From positions 62,001 through 126,000 of the forward strand of contig NZ_JACAPG010000002.1 in assembly GCF_013385825.1 (NCBI RefSeq): a DNA stretch of 64,000 bases, in the 5' to 3' direction. Under the pieces are notes generated by a model that was not told the origin of the DNA, did not search any database, and saw only the letters and a list, made by a program, of their open reading frames with translations. A program made the position numbers and the translations under genes. How positions within the stretch are numbered: the first letter of the stretch is position 1; each line of letters opens with the position of its first letter. This document shows, piece after piece, positions 22,934 to 30,929 of the stretch. This stretch comes from Pseudomonas reactans (GTDB taxonomy: Bacteria; Pseudomonadota; Gammaproteobacteria; Pseudomonadales; Pseudomonadaceae).

Positions 22934-22951
22934 GCACTGTTTTCACAGTGC
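22934..22951. promoter_or_regulatory. Inverted repeat, candidate operator of the toxin-antitoxin pair
   Basis: GCACTGT-TTTC-ACAGTGC is a perfect 7-bp inverted repeat with a 4-base spacer, 41 bp before the toxin ATG. This is a usual place for autorepression by a helix-turn-helix antitoxin. Binding is inferred. Confidence 0.5.
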
Positions 22952-22992
22952 GTCGCACTTGCCATGATGTATCCCAAGGAATACGATCCGAG

Positions 22993-23295
22993 ATGATTGA
23001 TTTCAATGAAACCATTGAGTTTGTCCAATGGCTGGAGGCCGTTCGGGATCCATTCGCAAAAGTGCGTGTTGTGAAGAGAATACGAATGGCAGAAGCCGGA
23101 AACTTCGGTGACTGTGAGCCTGTAGGTGATGGGGTGTCCGAAATGCGAATCCACTACGGTCCTGGGTATCGCGTTTACTTCACTCGTCGAAACAAGGCGG
23201 TTTATCTGCTGCTAGTCGGTGGTGACAAATCAACACAAAGCCGGGACATCAAGCGTGCAAAGCTAATTGCATTAAACCTTGGCAATGAGGAATGA
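22993..23295 (+). CDS. Toxin of a HigB/RelE-like toxin-antitoxin module
   Basis: A 100-aa protein of the phage-Gp49-like/HigB addiction toxin family (RelE/ParE fold), which typically cleave mRNA on ribosomes. Features are FVQWLEAVRDPFAKVRVVKRIRMAEAGNFGD, then EMRIHYGPGYRVYFTRR and YLLLVGGDKSTQSRDI, the usual beta-sheet core with basic residues. ATG 22993 was chosen, because the longer frame from 22702 has an atypical front. Toxin comes first, antitoxin three bases after, as in HI1419/HI1420-type pairs. Confidence 0.88.
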   Translation: MIDFNETIEFVQWLEAVRDPFAKVRVVKRIRMAEAGNFGDCEPVGDGVSEMRIHYGPGYRVYFTRRNKAVYLLLVGGDKSTQSRDIKRAKLIALNLGNEE

Positions 23296-23298
23296 CTC

Positions 23299-23589
23299 AT
23301 GAGCGAATCCTATACTCGCTTCGACGCGGCAAAATATTTGAAAACCCCTTTAGAAATGGCCGCCTACCTGGAGACCTGCTTTGAAGACGATGCAGGCGAT
23401 GGTCTCTTGATTCGCACCGCTCTCAACGATATCGCCCGCGCCCAAGGCATGACCCAAATCGCCCGCGACGCTGGCCTCGGCCGCGAAAGCCTGTACAAAG
23501 CCCTCTCCGCCACTGGCAATCCCGAATTCGCGACTATCATGAAAGTCATGAAAGCGTTGGGCCTGAAGCTTCACGCCACCGCTATCTGA
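23299..23589 (+). CDS. Antitoxin of the HigB/HigA-like module
   Basis: A 96-aa protein of the HI1420-type addiction antidote family, partner of the upstream toxin. The C-terminal helix-turn-helix (GMTQIARDAGLGRESLYKALS) should bind the operator upstream of the pair. The N-terminal part (FDAAKYLKTPLEMAAYLE) is the family signature. It starts 3 bp after the toxin stop. Confidence 0.9.
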   Translation: MSESYTRFDAAKYLKTPLEMAAYLETCFEDDAGDGLLIRTALNDIARAQGMTQIARDAGLGRESLYKALSATGNPEFATIMKVMKALGLKLHATAI

Positions 23590-23635
23590 TAGCAGTGCGA
23601 CACCAAACCACATGCCCTGTTTTTACTTATCCCCT

Positions 23636-23664
23636 ACGATCAGGCTAAATACCCTCCTGATCGT
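23636..23664. promoter_or_regulatory. Inverted repeat before the copper block
   Basis: ACGATCAGG and CCTGATCGT are perfect 9-bp arms around an 11-base spacer, 22 bp before the DUF2946 start. It could be an operator for a copper-responsive regulator or a terminator of the toxin-antitoxin unit; the T run after it is only TTT. Confidence 0.4.
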
Positions 23665-23686
23665 TTAACCCTACGGATTGTCCGCC

Positions 23687-24082
23687 ATGGCCCGTCAACG
23701 CTTCGCAATCGCCTGGATCGCCTGCCTCGCAGTGCTGTTCAACGCCTTTGCCATGCCAATGGCCAGCGCGATGCAACAGTCCCAGGACCCGGTGCAGCAG
23801 TTGCTGTGGGGCAGTTTCTGCTCGTCCAATGGCGCCACGCTCAAGACCATCGCCCTGGGCAAGCTGGAGATTCCGGCGCCGCAGCAGGATGATCACTCCA
23901 CCATGCAGCATTGCTGGTGTTGCTCGGGCTCGGCGCCAATGGTGGCGTTGCCGGGGCATGTGCCGCAGTTGTATCTCACCCAATTCAGTACCTCACAGAG
24001 CTTGCCGTCGCCCCGTCTGCAGAGCCCGACCCCGCGCCAGCAATGGCCAAGCCTCAACCCCCGCGCCTCTCCAACGGTCTGA
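23687..24082 (+). CDS. DUF2946 domain protein (first copy)
   Basis: A 131-aa exported protein of unknown biochemical role, usually found beside copper receptors. It has a signal peptide-like front (IAWIACLAVLFNAFAMPMASA) and a His/Cys segment (HSTMQHCWCCSGSAP) that could bind copper. ATG 23687 was chosen over a TTG at 23678. It is followed by a PCu(A)C chaperone 47 bp later. Confidence 0.8.
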   Translation: MARQRFAIAWIACLAVLFNAFAMPMASAMQQSQDPVQQLLWGSFCSSNGATLKTIALGKLEIPAPQQDDHSTMQHCWCCSGSAPMVALPGHVPQLYLTQFSTSQSLPSPRLQSPTPRQQWPSLNPRASPTV

Positions 24083-24129
24083 TTTTCTTCGCAAGTGAAC
24101 TGCGTTTAGAACCGTTCTGGAGAACTGCC

Positions 24130-24612
24130 ATGCTCAAATCTTCCCTGCTTCTGGCTGCGTTGCTGCTGCCGGTGTTCAGTGCTGCCAATGCCGAGGACTA
24201 CAAGTCCGGTGACCTGGTGGTCAGCGAACCCTGGTCCCAGGAGTTGCCGCCGAATGCGCCGACTGTCGCCGCGTATTTTGTGATTCATAACACCGGCGAA
24301 TCCCCGGACCGCCTGCTCAGCGTCGAAACGCCGGTGGCGAAAAAGGCCGAGCTGCATGAACACGTCATGCAGGGCGATCTGATGAAGATGCAGCAAGTGC
24401 CTAGCGTCGCCGTGCCAGCCAAGGGTGACCTGACCTTCGCCCCGATGGCGTACCACGTGATGCTGCTCGACATCAAAGACCGCAGCCTGTTGGCCGACGG
24501 CAAGCAATTCCCGCTGACCCTGACCTTCGAAAAAGCCGGCGAGGTCAAGGTGGAAGTGTCGGTTCAGAAAATACCGCCGATGGCCGGCCACGAGCACAAG
24601 CACCCGCAATAG
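24130..24612 (+). CDS. Periplasmic copper chaperone PCu(A)C
   Basis: Binds Cu(I) in the periplasm, in many bacteria for delivery to cytochrome oxidase. The 160-aa protein has a signal peptide ending AANA. The family motif is visible: a His-containing KAELHEHVMQGDLMKM segment and the later YHVMLLDI. The C-terminus is His-rich (GHEHKHPQ), as in many bacterial copper proteins. ATG 24130 was chosen; a longer open frame upstream overlaps the DUF2946 gene out of frame and lacks a signal peptide. Confidence 0.92.
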   Translation: MLKSSLLLAALLLPVFSAANAEDYKSGDLVVSEPWSQELPPNAPTVAAYFVIHNTGESPDRLLSVETPVAKKAELHEHVMQGDLMKMQQVPSVAVPAKGDLTFAPMAYHVMLLDIKDRSLLADGKQFPLTLTFEKAGEVKVEVSVQKIPPMAGHEHKHPQ

Positions 24613-24623
24613 GCTGACATTCG

Positions 24624-25013
24624 ATGGGCGCCCCTCGCGCCAGGCTCTCCCCGCACGCCCGCGTAAGGCGCGGCGGTTGGATCAGCCTGTTCGCCATGCT
24701 GATGATCTTTATCGGTCCGCTGATTTCCCAAGCGATGCCGATGGACCATCACGCCGGTATGTCGATGGACATGCCAATGGACCACGGCGACTCCCATCAC
24801 AAGAAAACCCCTGACGAACACCACGCCCTCTGGTCCAAGTGCGGCTATTGCGACCTGCTCTACAGCTGCCCCGCCCTGCCCGGCGGCGTTTCAACCTTCA
24901 CCCAGAGCAGTCCGCCACCCGCCAACGCCCTCACCCCCGCCACGCGCCTGGGCCATGCCCGGCAAAGCATCTTCCCCGGCGCCCGCAGCCGCGCGCCGCC
25001 CATCGCTTCGTAA
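24624..25013 (+). CDS. DUF2946 domain protein (second copy)
   Basis: A 129-aa protein with a basic front, one hydrophobic helix (WISLFAMLMIFIGPLISQAM), a Met/His-rich stretch (MPMDHHAGMSMDMPMDHGDSHH) and a Cys pair (CGYCDLLYSC). The Met/His stretch resembles copper-binding segments. It lies 11 bp after the PCu(A)C gene and just before the OprC-like receptor, so all probably act in periplasmic copper handling. Confidence 0.82.
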   Translation: MGAPRARLSPHARVRRGGWISLFAMLMIFIGPLISQAMPMDHHAGMSMDMPMDHGDSHHKKTPDEHHALWSKCGYCDLLYSCPALPGGVSTFTQSSPPPANALTPATRLGHARQSIFPGARSRAPPIAS

Positions 25014-25106
25014 GCACTTCACAGCGTTACTTCACCCCGGCCGACTTTAGACAGACAGCCGCAGGCTGCTGGCCGTGTTGTTTACGATTGATTGATGGAA
25101 TTTTTC

Positions 25107-27167
25107 ATGTCCAGGTTTTCTGCTGACACCCGTTTGGGACGTACTCCCGTGTTCGCCGTTCTGTGCGGCGCACTGCTGGCTCCGATGGCTCACGCCGACG
25201 AAAATGAATTGAGCCCCACCGTCATTACGGCGATCGCTCCCAGCTCACCGCTGACCGTGATCACCAACCCGAAAGACCCGCGCCAACCGGTGCCCGCCAG
25301 CGATGGCGGCGACTACCTCAAGACCATCCCCGGCTTCGCCCTGGTGCGCAACGGCGGCACCAATGGCGACCCGGTGCTGCGCGGCATGTTCGGCTCGCGC
25401 CTGAACATCCTCACCAACGGCAGCATGATGCTCGGCGCCTGCCCCGGTCGCATGGATGCGCCCACCTCGTACATCTCGCCGGAAACCTACGACAAACTCA
25501 CTGTAATCAAAGGCCCGCAGACCGTGCTCTGGGGGCCTGGCGCGTCGGCCGGCACGGTGCTGTTCGAGCGTGAGCCTGAGCAATTCGGCGAGCTGGGTAC
25601 GCGACTCAACGCCAGTGTGCTGGCGGGTTCCAACGGGCGCTTTGACAAGGTCATCGATGCCGCTGCCGGGGGGCCACTGGGCTATGTACGGGTGATCGGC
25701 AACCAGGCCCATGCCGATGACTACAAGGACGGCAACAACGACACCGTCGCCTCGCGCTACGACAAATGGAACGGCGACGTGGCCGTCGGTTTCACCCCCG
25801 ACGCCGACACCCTGCTGGAACTCACTGCCGGCCGTGGCGATGGCGAAGCGCGATACGCCGGGCGCGGCATGGATGGTTCGCAGTTCCTGCGCGAAAGCCT
25901 GGGGCTGCGTTTCGAAAAATCCAACATCGGTGACGTGCTGGACAAGGTCGAAGCCCAGGTCTACTACAACTACGCCGACCATGTGATGGACAACTACAGC
26001 CTGCGCACGCCCTCGGGCACCGGCATGATGGCCGGGCCGATGGCGTCCAACGTTGATCGCCGCACCCTCGGCGCGCGCATCAAGGCCACCTGGCGCTGGG
26101 CCGATGTGCAGTTGATCAGCGGCCTGGATGCGCAGACCAACGAACACCGCCAGCGCAGCAGCATGGGCATCGATACCTACAAGGACCTGCCACGGGTCAA
26201 GGACGCCAACTTCCACAACTATGGTGTGTTTGGCGAACTGACCTGGTACGCCGCCGACCGCGAACGGCTGATCACTGGCGCGCGCCTGGACCGCGCCTCG
26301 GCCAAGGATTTCCGGCAGAGCACCGGTTCCGGCATGATGACGCGCCCCAATCCGACGGCTGACAACACCCGCGCGGACACCTTGCCCTCGGGCTTCGTAC
26401 GCTATGAGCACGACCTGGCCGACAGCCCCACCACCCTCTACGCAGGCCTGGGCCACTCGGAACGTTTCCCCGATTACTGGGAGCTGTTTTCGCCCAACAC
26501 CGGCGCGAGCGGTTCAGTGAATGCCTTCGACGGCGTGAAGCCTGAGAAAACCACCCAACTCGATTTCGGCGCGCAATACAAAGCCGACGACCTGGAAGCT
26601 TGGGCTTCGGGTTACATCGGTCGGGTGCAGGACTTCATCCTGTTCGACTACCGGCCCGGAATGATGGGCACCACCTCCCAGGCCCGCAACGTCGACGCGC
26701 GCATCATGGGCGGCGAACTGGGTGCGGCGTACAAACTGACGCGCAACTGGAAGGCCGACGCGACCCTCGCCTACGCCTGGGGCAAGAACAGCAGCGATGG
26801 CAAGGCCCTGCCGCAAATGCCGCCGCTGGACGCACGCCTGGGCCTCACCTACAGCGAGGATGACTGGAGCGCAGGCGCGCTGTGGCGTGTGGTCGCTGCA
26901 CAAAACCGCATCGACCAGAACAAGGGCAACGTGGTCGGTAAGGACTTCGACAAGAGCGGCGGTTTTGGCGTGTTCTCGCTGAACGCGGCGTATCGCATCA
27001 ACAAACACTTCAAGGTCAGCACCGGCGTCGACAACCTGTTCGGCAAGGCCTACGCCGAGCACTTGAACCTGGCCGGTAACGCCGGGTTCGGCTACCCGGC
27101 CAGTGACCCGCAGGCCATCAAGGAGCCGGGGCGCACCCTGTGGACCAAGGTGGACATGAGCTTCTAA
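25107..27167 (+). CDS. oprC: TonB-dependent copper receptor, OprC-like
   Basis: An outer-membrane beta-barrel of 686 aa with a signal peptide ending in AHA. The plug domain begins near SPTVITAI and contains the CPGRM segment, a CxxxM arrangement like the copper site of P. aeruginosa OprC. The protein ends in a membrane-barrel strand with terminal Phe (KVDMSF). ATG 25107 was chosen, since GGA lies eight bases upstream; ATG 25095 is also possible. Neighbours on both sides are copper-linked. Confidence 0.92.
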   Translation: MSRFSADTRLGRTPVFAVLCGALLAPMAHADENELSPTVITAIAPSSPLTVITNPKDPRQPVPASDGGDYLKTIPGFALVRNGGTNGDPVLRGMFGSRLNILTNGSMMLGACPGRMDAPTSYISPETYDKLTVIKGPQTVLWGPGASAGTVLFEREPEQFGELGTRLNASVLAGSNGRFDKVIDAAAGGPLGYVRVIGNQAHADDYKDGNNDTVASRYDKWNGDVAVGFTPDADTLLELTAGRGDGEARYAGRGMDGSQFLRESLGLRFEKSNIGDVLDKVEAQVYYNYADHVMDNYSLRTPSGTGMMAGPMASNVDRRTLGARIKATWRWADVQLISGLDAQTNEHRQRSSMGIDTYKDLPRVKDANFHNYGVFGELTWYAADRERLITGARLDRASAKDFRQSTGSGMMTRPNPTADNTRADTLPSGFVRYEHDLADSPTTLYAGLGHSERFPDYWELFSPNTGASGSVNAFDGVKPEKTTQLDFGAQYKADDLEAWASGYIGRVQDFILFDYRPGMMGTTSQARNVDARIMGGELGAAYKLTRNWKADATLAYAWGKNSSDGKALPQMPPLDARLGLTYSEDDWSAGALWRVVAAQNRIDQNKGNVVGKDFDKSGGFGVFSLNAAYRINKHFKVSTGVDNLFGKAYAEHLNLAGNAGFGYPASDPQAIKEPGRTLWTKVDMSF

Positions 27168-27173
27168 CGCACC

Positions 27174-27241
27174 TTGTAGGAGCCGGCTTGCCGGCGATAG
27201 CGCCCGTGAGATCGCCATCGCCGGCAAGCCGGCTCCTACAG
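27174..27241. repeat. REPIN after oprC
   Basis: Compact: TGTAGGAGCCGGCTTGCCGGCGAT and its inverted partner ATCGCCGGCAAGCCGGCTCCTACA are perfect inverted copies around about 18 bp. Confidence 0.9.
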
Positions 27242-27287
27242 GTCCTGCGTTAACAATCAATAAATAACAAGCTTTGCGGAGCACCTG

Positions 27288-28670
27288 ATGAACACACAAA
27301 AAGTTTCCTTCTACAACCTGGCCTGGCGCTGGCACTTCTACGCCGGCCTCTTCGTCGCCCCTTTCATGGTGTTGCTGGCACTGACCGGCATCATCTACCT
27401 GTTCAAACCCCAACTCGACCCGCTGATGTACGGCGACCTGCTCAAGGTCCAGACCGCCGAGCACGCCCTGAGCGCCGATGAGCAACTGCAACGCGCCAAA
27501 ACCGCCTTCCCCAACGCTGCGATCAGCAAATACCTGCCCCCGGCCGACGCCACCAGCAGCGCACAATTCGTGATGCACAACGGAGGCCGCGAAGTAACCG
27601 TGTTCGTCGACCCCTATCGCGGCACGGTCCTCGGTGAGCAGGACTCGAAATACAACCTGCAAGCCATCGCCCGCGCCCTGCATGGCGAGCTGATGATCGG
27701 CACCGTCGGCGACCGCCTGGTGGAACTCGCCGCCGGTTGGGGCGTGATGCTGGTGGTGTCGGGCCTGTACTTGTGGTGGCCGCGTGGTAAGTCCTCGGCG
27801 GGTGTGCTCTGGCCGCGTTTAAACAGTCGTGGCCGGGTGTTGTGGCGCGATCTGCATGCGGTCACCGGTTTCTGGGGCGCGTCCTTGTTGCTGGTGATGC
27901 TGCTCAGCGGCATGACCTGGACCGGCTTCTGGGGCAAGCAATACGCCGACCTGTGGAACACCTTTCCGGCGGCAATGTGGAACAACGTGCCGCAATCGGA
28001 TCAGCAGGCGCGCGTGCTCAATACCGCCAGCCAACAGACCGTGCCCTGGGCCATGGAAAACACGCCGATGCCGATGTCCGGCGACCACGCCGAACACATG
28101 AACCACGGCGCCATGCACTCGGGTCCGGCGACGTCCACCTTGCGCTTGCAGCAGGTGGTCGACCTGGCCAACGCACGCCACGTCGAGCCCGGCTACAGCA
28201 TCACCTTCCCCACCACCGCCGAAGGTGTATTCACCGTCGCGGTGTTCGCCAACGACCCACGCAATGACGCCACCCTGCATGTGGACCAATACACCGGCAA
28301 GGTGCTGGCCGATGTGCGCTGGGAACATTACAACCTGGTCGCGCGAGCCACCGAGACAGGCGTGATGCTGCACGAAGGCAAGATGTTCGGTTGGGTCAAT
28401 CAACTGATCGTGCTGCTGATCTGCCTGATGATTTTGCTCAGCGCGGTCAGCGGCGTGGTGATCTGGTGGAAGCGTCGCCCTCAAGGCGGGCTGGGCGTTC
28501 CGCCGCTGCGTCATGACCTGCCAAAGTGGAAAACCGCGATGGTGATCATGCTCGCCCTGGCGATCATTTTCCCCCTTGTTGGCGCGTCTTTGATTGCGGT
28601 GTGGGCACTGGATCGCCTGGTGCTGTCGCGCTTTTTTGCGCAACGTGAATCTGCCTCAGGTTCAGCATGA
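27288..28670 (+). CDS. PepSY-associated transmembrane protein
   Basis: A 460-aa inner-membrane protein of the PepSY_TM family, members of which often sit beside TonB receptors and include metal-siderophore reductases. Hydrophobic helices lie at about 14-36, 150-170, 195-215, 378-400 and 420-445. The first carries RWHFYAGLFVAPFMVLLALTG, typical of the family. The periplasmic loop has a Met/His-rich segment (PMPMSGDHAEHMNHGAMH), which suggests copper. It probably handles metal delivered by the OprC-like receptor. Confidence 0.88.
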   Translation: MNTQKVSFYNLAWRWHFYAGLFVAPFMVLLALTGIIYLFKPQLDPLMYGDLLKVQTAEHALSADEQLQRAKTAFPNAAISKYLPPADATSSAQFVMHNGGREVTVFVDPYRGTVLGEQDSKYNLQAIARALHGELMIGTVGDRLVELAAGWGVMLVVSGLYLWWPRGKSSAGVLWPRLNSRGRVLWRDLHAVTGFWGASLLLVMLLSGMTWTGFWGKQYADLWNTFPAAMWNNVPQSDQQARVLNTASQQTVPWAMENTPMPMSGDHAEHMNHGAMHSGPATSTLRLQQVVDLANARHVEPGYSITFPTTAEGVFTVAVFANDPRNDATLHVDQYTGKVLADVRWEHYNLVARATETGVMLHEGKMFGWVNQLIVLLICLMILLSAVSGVVIWWKRRPQGGLGVPPLRHDLPKWKTAMVIMLALAIIFPLVGASLIAVWALDRLVLSRFFAQRESASGSA

Positions 28671-28736
28671 AACCGGCGAGATGCCCGACACAGAGGCCTT
28701 CTGTAGCCTTGCGCGGACTTTTGCCGCGCAGCGAAT

Positions 28737-28757
28737 AAGTGTTAACTTATAACACTT
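28737..28757. promoter_or_regulatory. Candidate Zur box
   Basis: AAGTGTTA-ACTTA-TAACACTT is a perfect 8-bp inverted repeat. The core GTTAACTTATAAC matches the gamma-proteobacterial Zur consensus GTTATAATATAAC at 10 of 13 positions. It is 63 bp before the TonB receptor ATG. Zinc control is inferred. Confidence 0.55.
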
Positions 28758-28770
28758 TCTGCGTTATCGT

Positions 28771-28795
28771 TGCTCGCCGCGCCCTGCGGCGAGCA
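28771..28795 (+). promoter_or_regulatory. Stable leader hairpin before the TonB receptor gene
   Basis: TGCTCGCCGC and GCGGCGAGCA form a perfect 10-bp stem with a 5-base loop, between the Zur-like box and the start codon (25 bp before it). There is no T run, so it is not a classic terminator. It may affect mRNA stability or translation. Confidence 0.45.
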
Positions 28796-28820
28796 TCCCT
28801 CCAAGAAGACTGATCGACCG

Positions 28821-30929
28821 ATGAACAAGTACCTTGCGTCCGGGCTGTGCCTGCTCGCCCTGCAAAACAACGCCCAAGCCCTGACCCTGCCCGTCAGCCC
28901 CGTCACCGCGCCCGCCGTGGATGACGAACGCGTCGACCTCAAGACCCCGACCACCGCCGGCTCGCGCTTGAACCTCACGTCGCTGCAAACCCCTGGCAGC
29001 GTCGAAAGCCAGACCGGCGCGCAAATCCGCGAACGCGGCGATGCCAGTGTGCAGGACGCAATCTCCCGCGCCACCGGCATCAGCCGCACCGGCACGCCGG
29101 GCGATGGCGGCACCTCGTTGTCGGCCCGTGGTTTTACCGGCCAGGGCTCGGTGATGCAGTTGTACGACGGCAACCGCATGTACATGGGCATGGGCACCTC
29201 GACCTTCCCGGTGGACACCTGGTCGGTGGAGCGTGTGGACGTGCTGCGCGGCCCAGCCTCAGTGCTGTATGGCGAAGGCGCCACCGGTGCAGTGATCAAC
29301 ACCGTGCCGAAAAAGCCGTTTGCAGGCGAGATCGAAAACCATATCCGCCTGGGCTACGGCTCCTATGATCGCCAGCAGCAAGCCCTGGACAGCGGTGGCT
29401 CGCTGACCGACACCCTGAGCTATCGCCTGAACCTCAATCGCCTGCGCAGCAACGGTTTCATCGACCGTGGCGACTCCAGCAGCGACTTCGCCAGCGGCGC
29501 CCTGCGCTGGCAGGCGGCGGACAACCTGAGCTTCACCCTGGCCAGCGACTATGGCGACCAGCGCCCGCAAAACTACTTCGGCACCCCGTTGATCAACGGC
29601 CAGTTGCACAAGGGCCTGCGCGACAAGAACTACAACGTCAGCAACGACACCCAGCACTACAACGACCAATGGACACGCCTGACCAGCGAGTGGCAACTCA
29701 ACGACAGCGTCAGTGCCACTAACGAGCTGTATTACCTGAAAAACCAGCGCCGCTGGCAGAACGCCGAGAACTACAACTTCACCAACGGCCAGCTCACACG
29801 CAGTGGCAACTTTGGTATCAAGCACAATCAGGAGCAGGTGGGCGACCGCCAGACCTTCACCTTCAAGCACACGCTGTTCGGCCTCGACAGCCAGACTGTG
29901 ACCGGCGTGGAGTACAACCGGATTCGCTTCCGCCTCGCCAGCAATTCGCCGTTCAACGATGTACTGCCCAGCGGCGAGCCGATCGATATCAATCACCCTG
30001 CGCCGGCGCCGTTCAGTAGCCAGAACGCGTTTGCGCCGCTGTTCTCTACCACCACCAAAACCGTCGCCGGCTTCGCCGAAAACCGCCTGCAACTCACCGA
30101 CCAACTGTCGTTGATCACTGGCATTCGTCGCGACTATACCCACGTCGACCGCGACGACTTGCGCACAGGCGCCCAGTCCGACAAAACCCTCACCGGCAAT
30201 AACTGGAAGGCCGGCCTGGTCTACGCGATCACACCCGACACCTCGATCTACGGCCAATACGCCACCAGCACCGACGGCGTCGGCGGCCTGATTTCCCTGA
30301 GCCCGAGCCAGCAGCAATTCGACCTGTCCACCGCCAAGCAGACCGAGATCGGCATCAAGCAAACCTTCTGGGACCAGCGCGGCGAATGGACCTTGGCGGC
30401 TTATCACATCGTCAAAAAGAAACTGCTCACCGACATTCCGGGTGAGCCGGACCATCAACAACAAGTCGGCCAGCAATCCTCCCGTGGCCTGGAGGCCAGC
30501 CTCGACCTGCAACTGCCCCACGCCTGGACGCTGCAAGCCAACGCCGCGATTGTGCATGCGCAGTACGACGACTTCAGCCAGGACGTCAACGGCGTGCAAG
30601 TCTCCCGCGACGGCAACCGCCCGGTGGACGTGCCGCGCCGCACCGCCAACCTGTGGCTGAGCAAGGCCGTGACTGACGACATCCGTGCTGGTGGCGGCGT
30701 GCGTTATGTGGATGCACGTTATGCCGACATGGCTAACCAGAACGAGCTGCCGAGCTACACCGTGGTCGACGCCACCGTGTCGTGGAAAGCCATGCGCAAC
30801 ACCACCCTGGGCCTGCAACTGAACAACCTGTTCGACCGCACTTATGCCGTCAGCCAATACAACGATGGCCAACAGTGGATTCTCGGCGAACCTCGCTCAT
30901 TCTTCGTCACGGCGGACTACAGCTTCTGA
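28821..30929 (+). CDS. TonB-dependent outer-membrane receptor
   Basis: Imports a metal complex across the outer membrane (702 aa). It has a signal peptide ending AQA, no N-terminal signalling domain, a plug with VDVLRGPASVLYGEGATGAVINTVPK, and a barrel ending ADYSF. ATG 28821 was chosen; an upstream in-frame start at 28770 lies inside the leader hairpin. The stop overlaps the ABC ATPase start (TGATG). The order receptor, ATPase, binding protein, permease matches P. aeruginosa PA2911-PA2914 (from memory, a zinc-starvation-induced set). The ligand is unknown; a zinc or iron metallophore is plausible. Confidence 0.9.
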   Translation: MNKYLASGLCLLALQNNAQALTLPVSPVTAPAVDDERVDLKTPTTAGSRLNLTSLQTPGSVESQTGAQIRERGDASVQDAISRATGISRTGTPGDGGTSLSARGFTGQGSVMQLYDGNRMYMGMGTSTFPVDTWSVERVDVLRGPASVLYGEGATGAVINTVPKKPFAGEIENHIRLGYGSYDRQQQALDSGGSLTDTLSYRLNLNRLRSNGFIDRGDSSSDFASGALRWQAADNLSFTLASDYGDQRPQNYFGTPLINGQLHKGLRDKNYNVSNDTQHYNDQWTRLTSEWQLNDSVSATNELYYLKNQRRWQNAENYNFTNGQLTRSGNFGIKHNQEQVGDRQTFTFKHTLFGLDSQTVTGVEYNRIRFRLASNSPFNDVLPSGEPIDINHPAPAPFSSQNAFAPLFSTTTKTVAGFAENRLQLTDQLSLITGIRRDYTHVDRDDLRTGAQSDKTLTGNNWKAGLVYAITPDTSIYGQYATSTDGVGGLISLSPSQQQFDLSTAKQTEIGIKQTFWDQRGEWTLAAYHIVKKKLLTDIPGEPDHQQQVGQQSSRGLEASLDLQLPHAWTLQANAAIVHAQYDDFSQDVNGVQVSRDGNRPVDVPRRTANLWLSKAVTDDIRAGGGVRYVDARYADMANQNELPSYTVVDATVSWKAMRNTTLGLQLNNLFDRTYAVSQYNDGQQWILGEPRSFFVTADYSF

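Noticed and set aside
23111..23600. Mobile-element border around the toxin-antitoxin pair
   Set aside because: No terminal repeats, target duplication or transposase remnant was seen; only a REPIN lies nearby.
29259..30872. 537-codon minus-strand frame opposite the TonB receptor
   Set aside because: Shadow frame with repetitive Val/Gly/Gln composition and no start signal.
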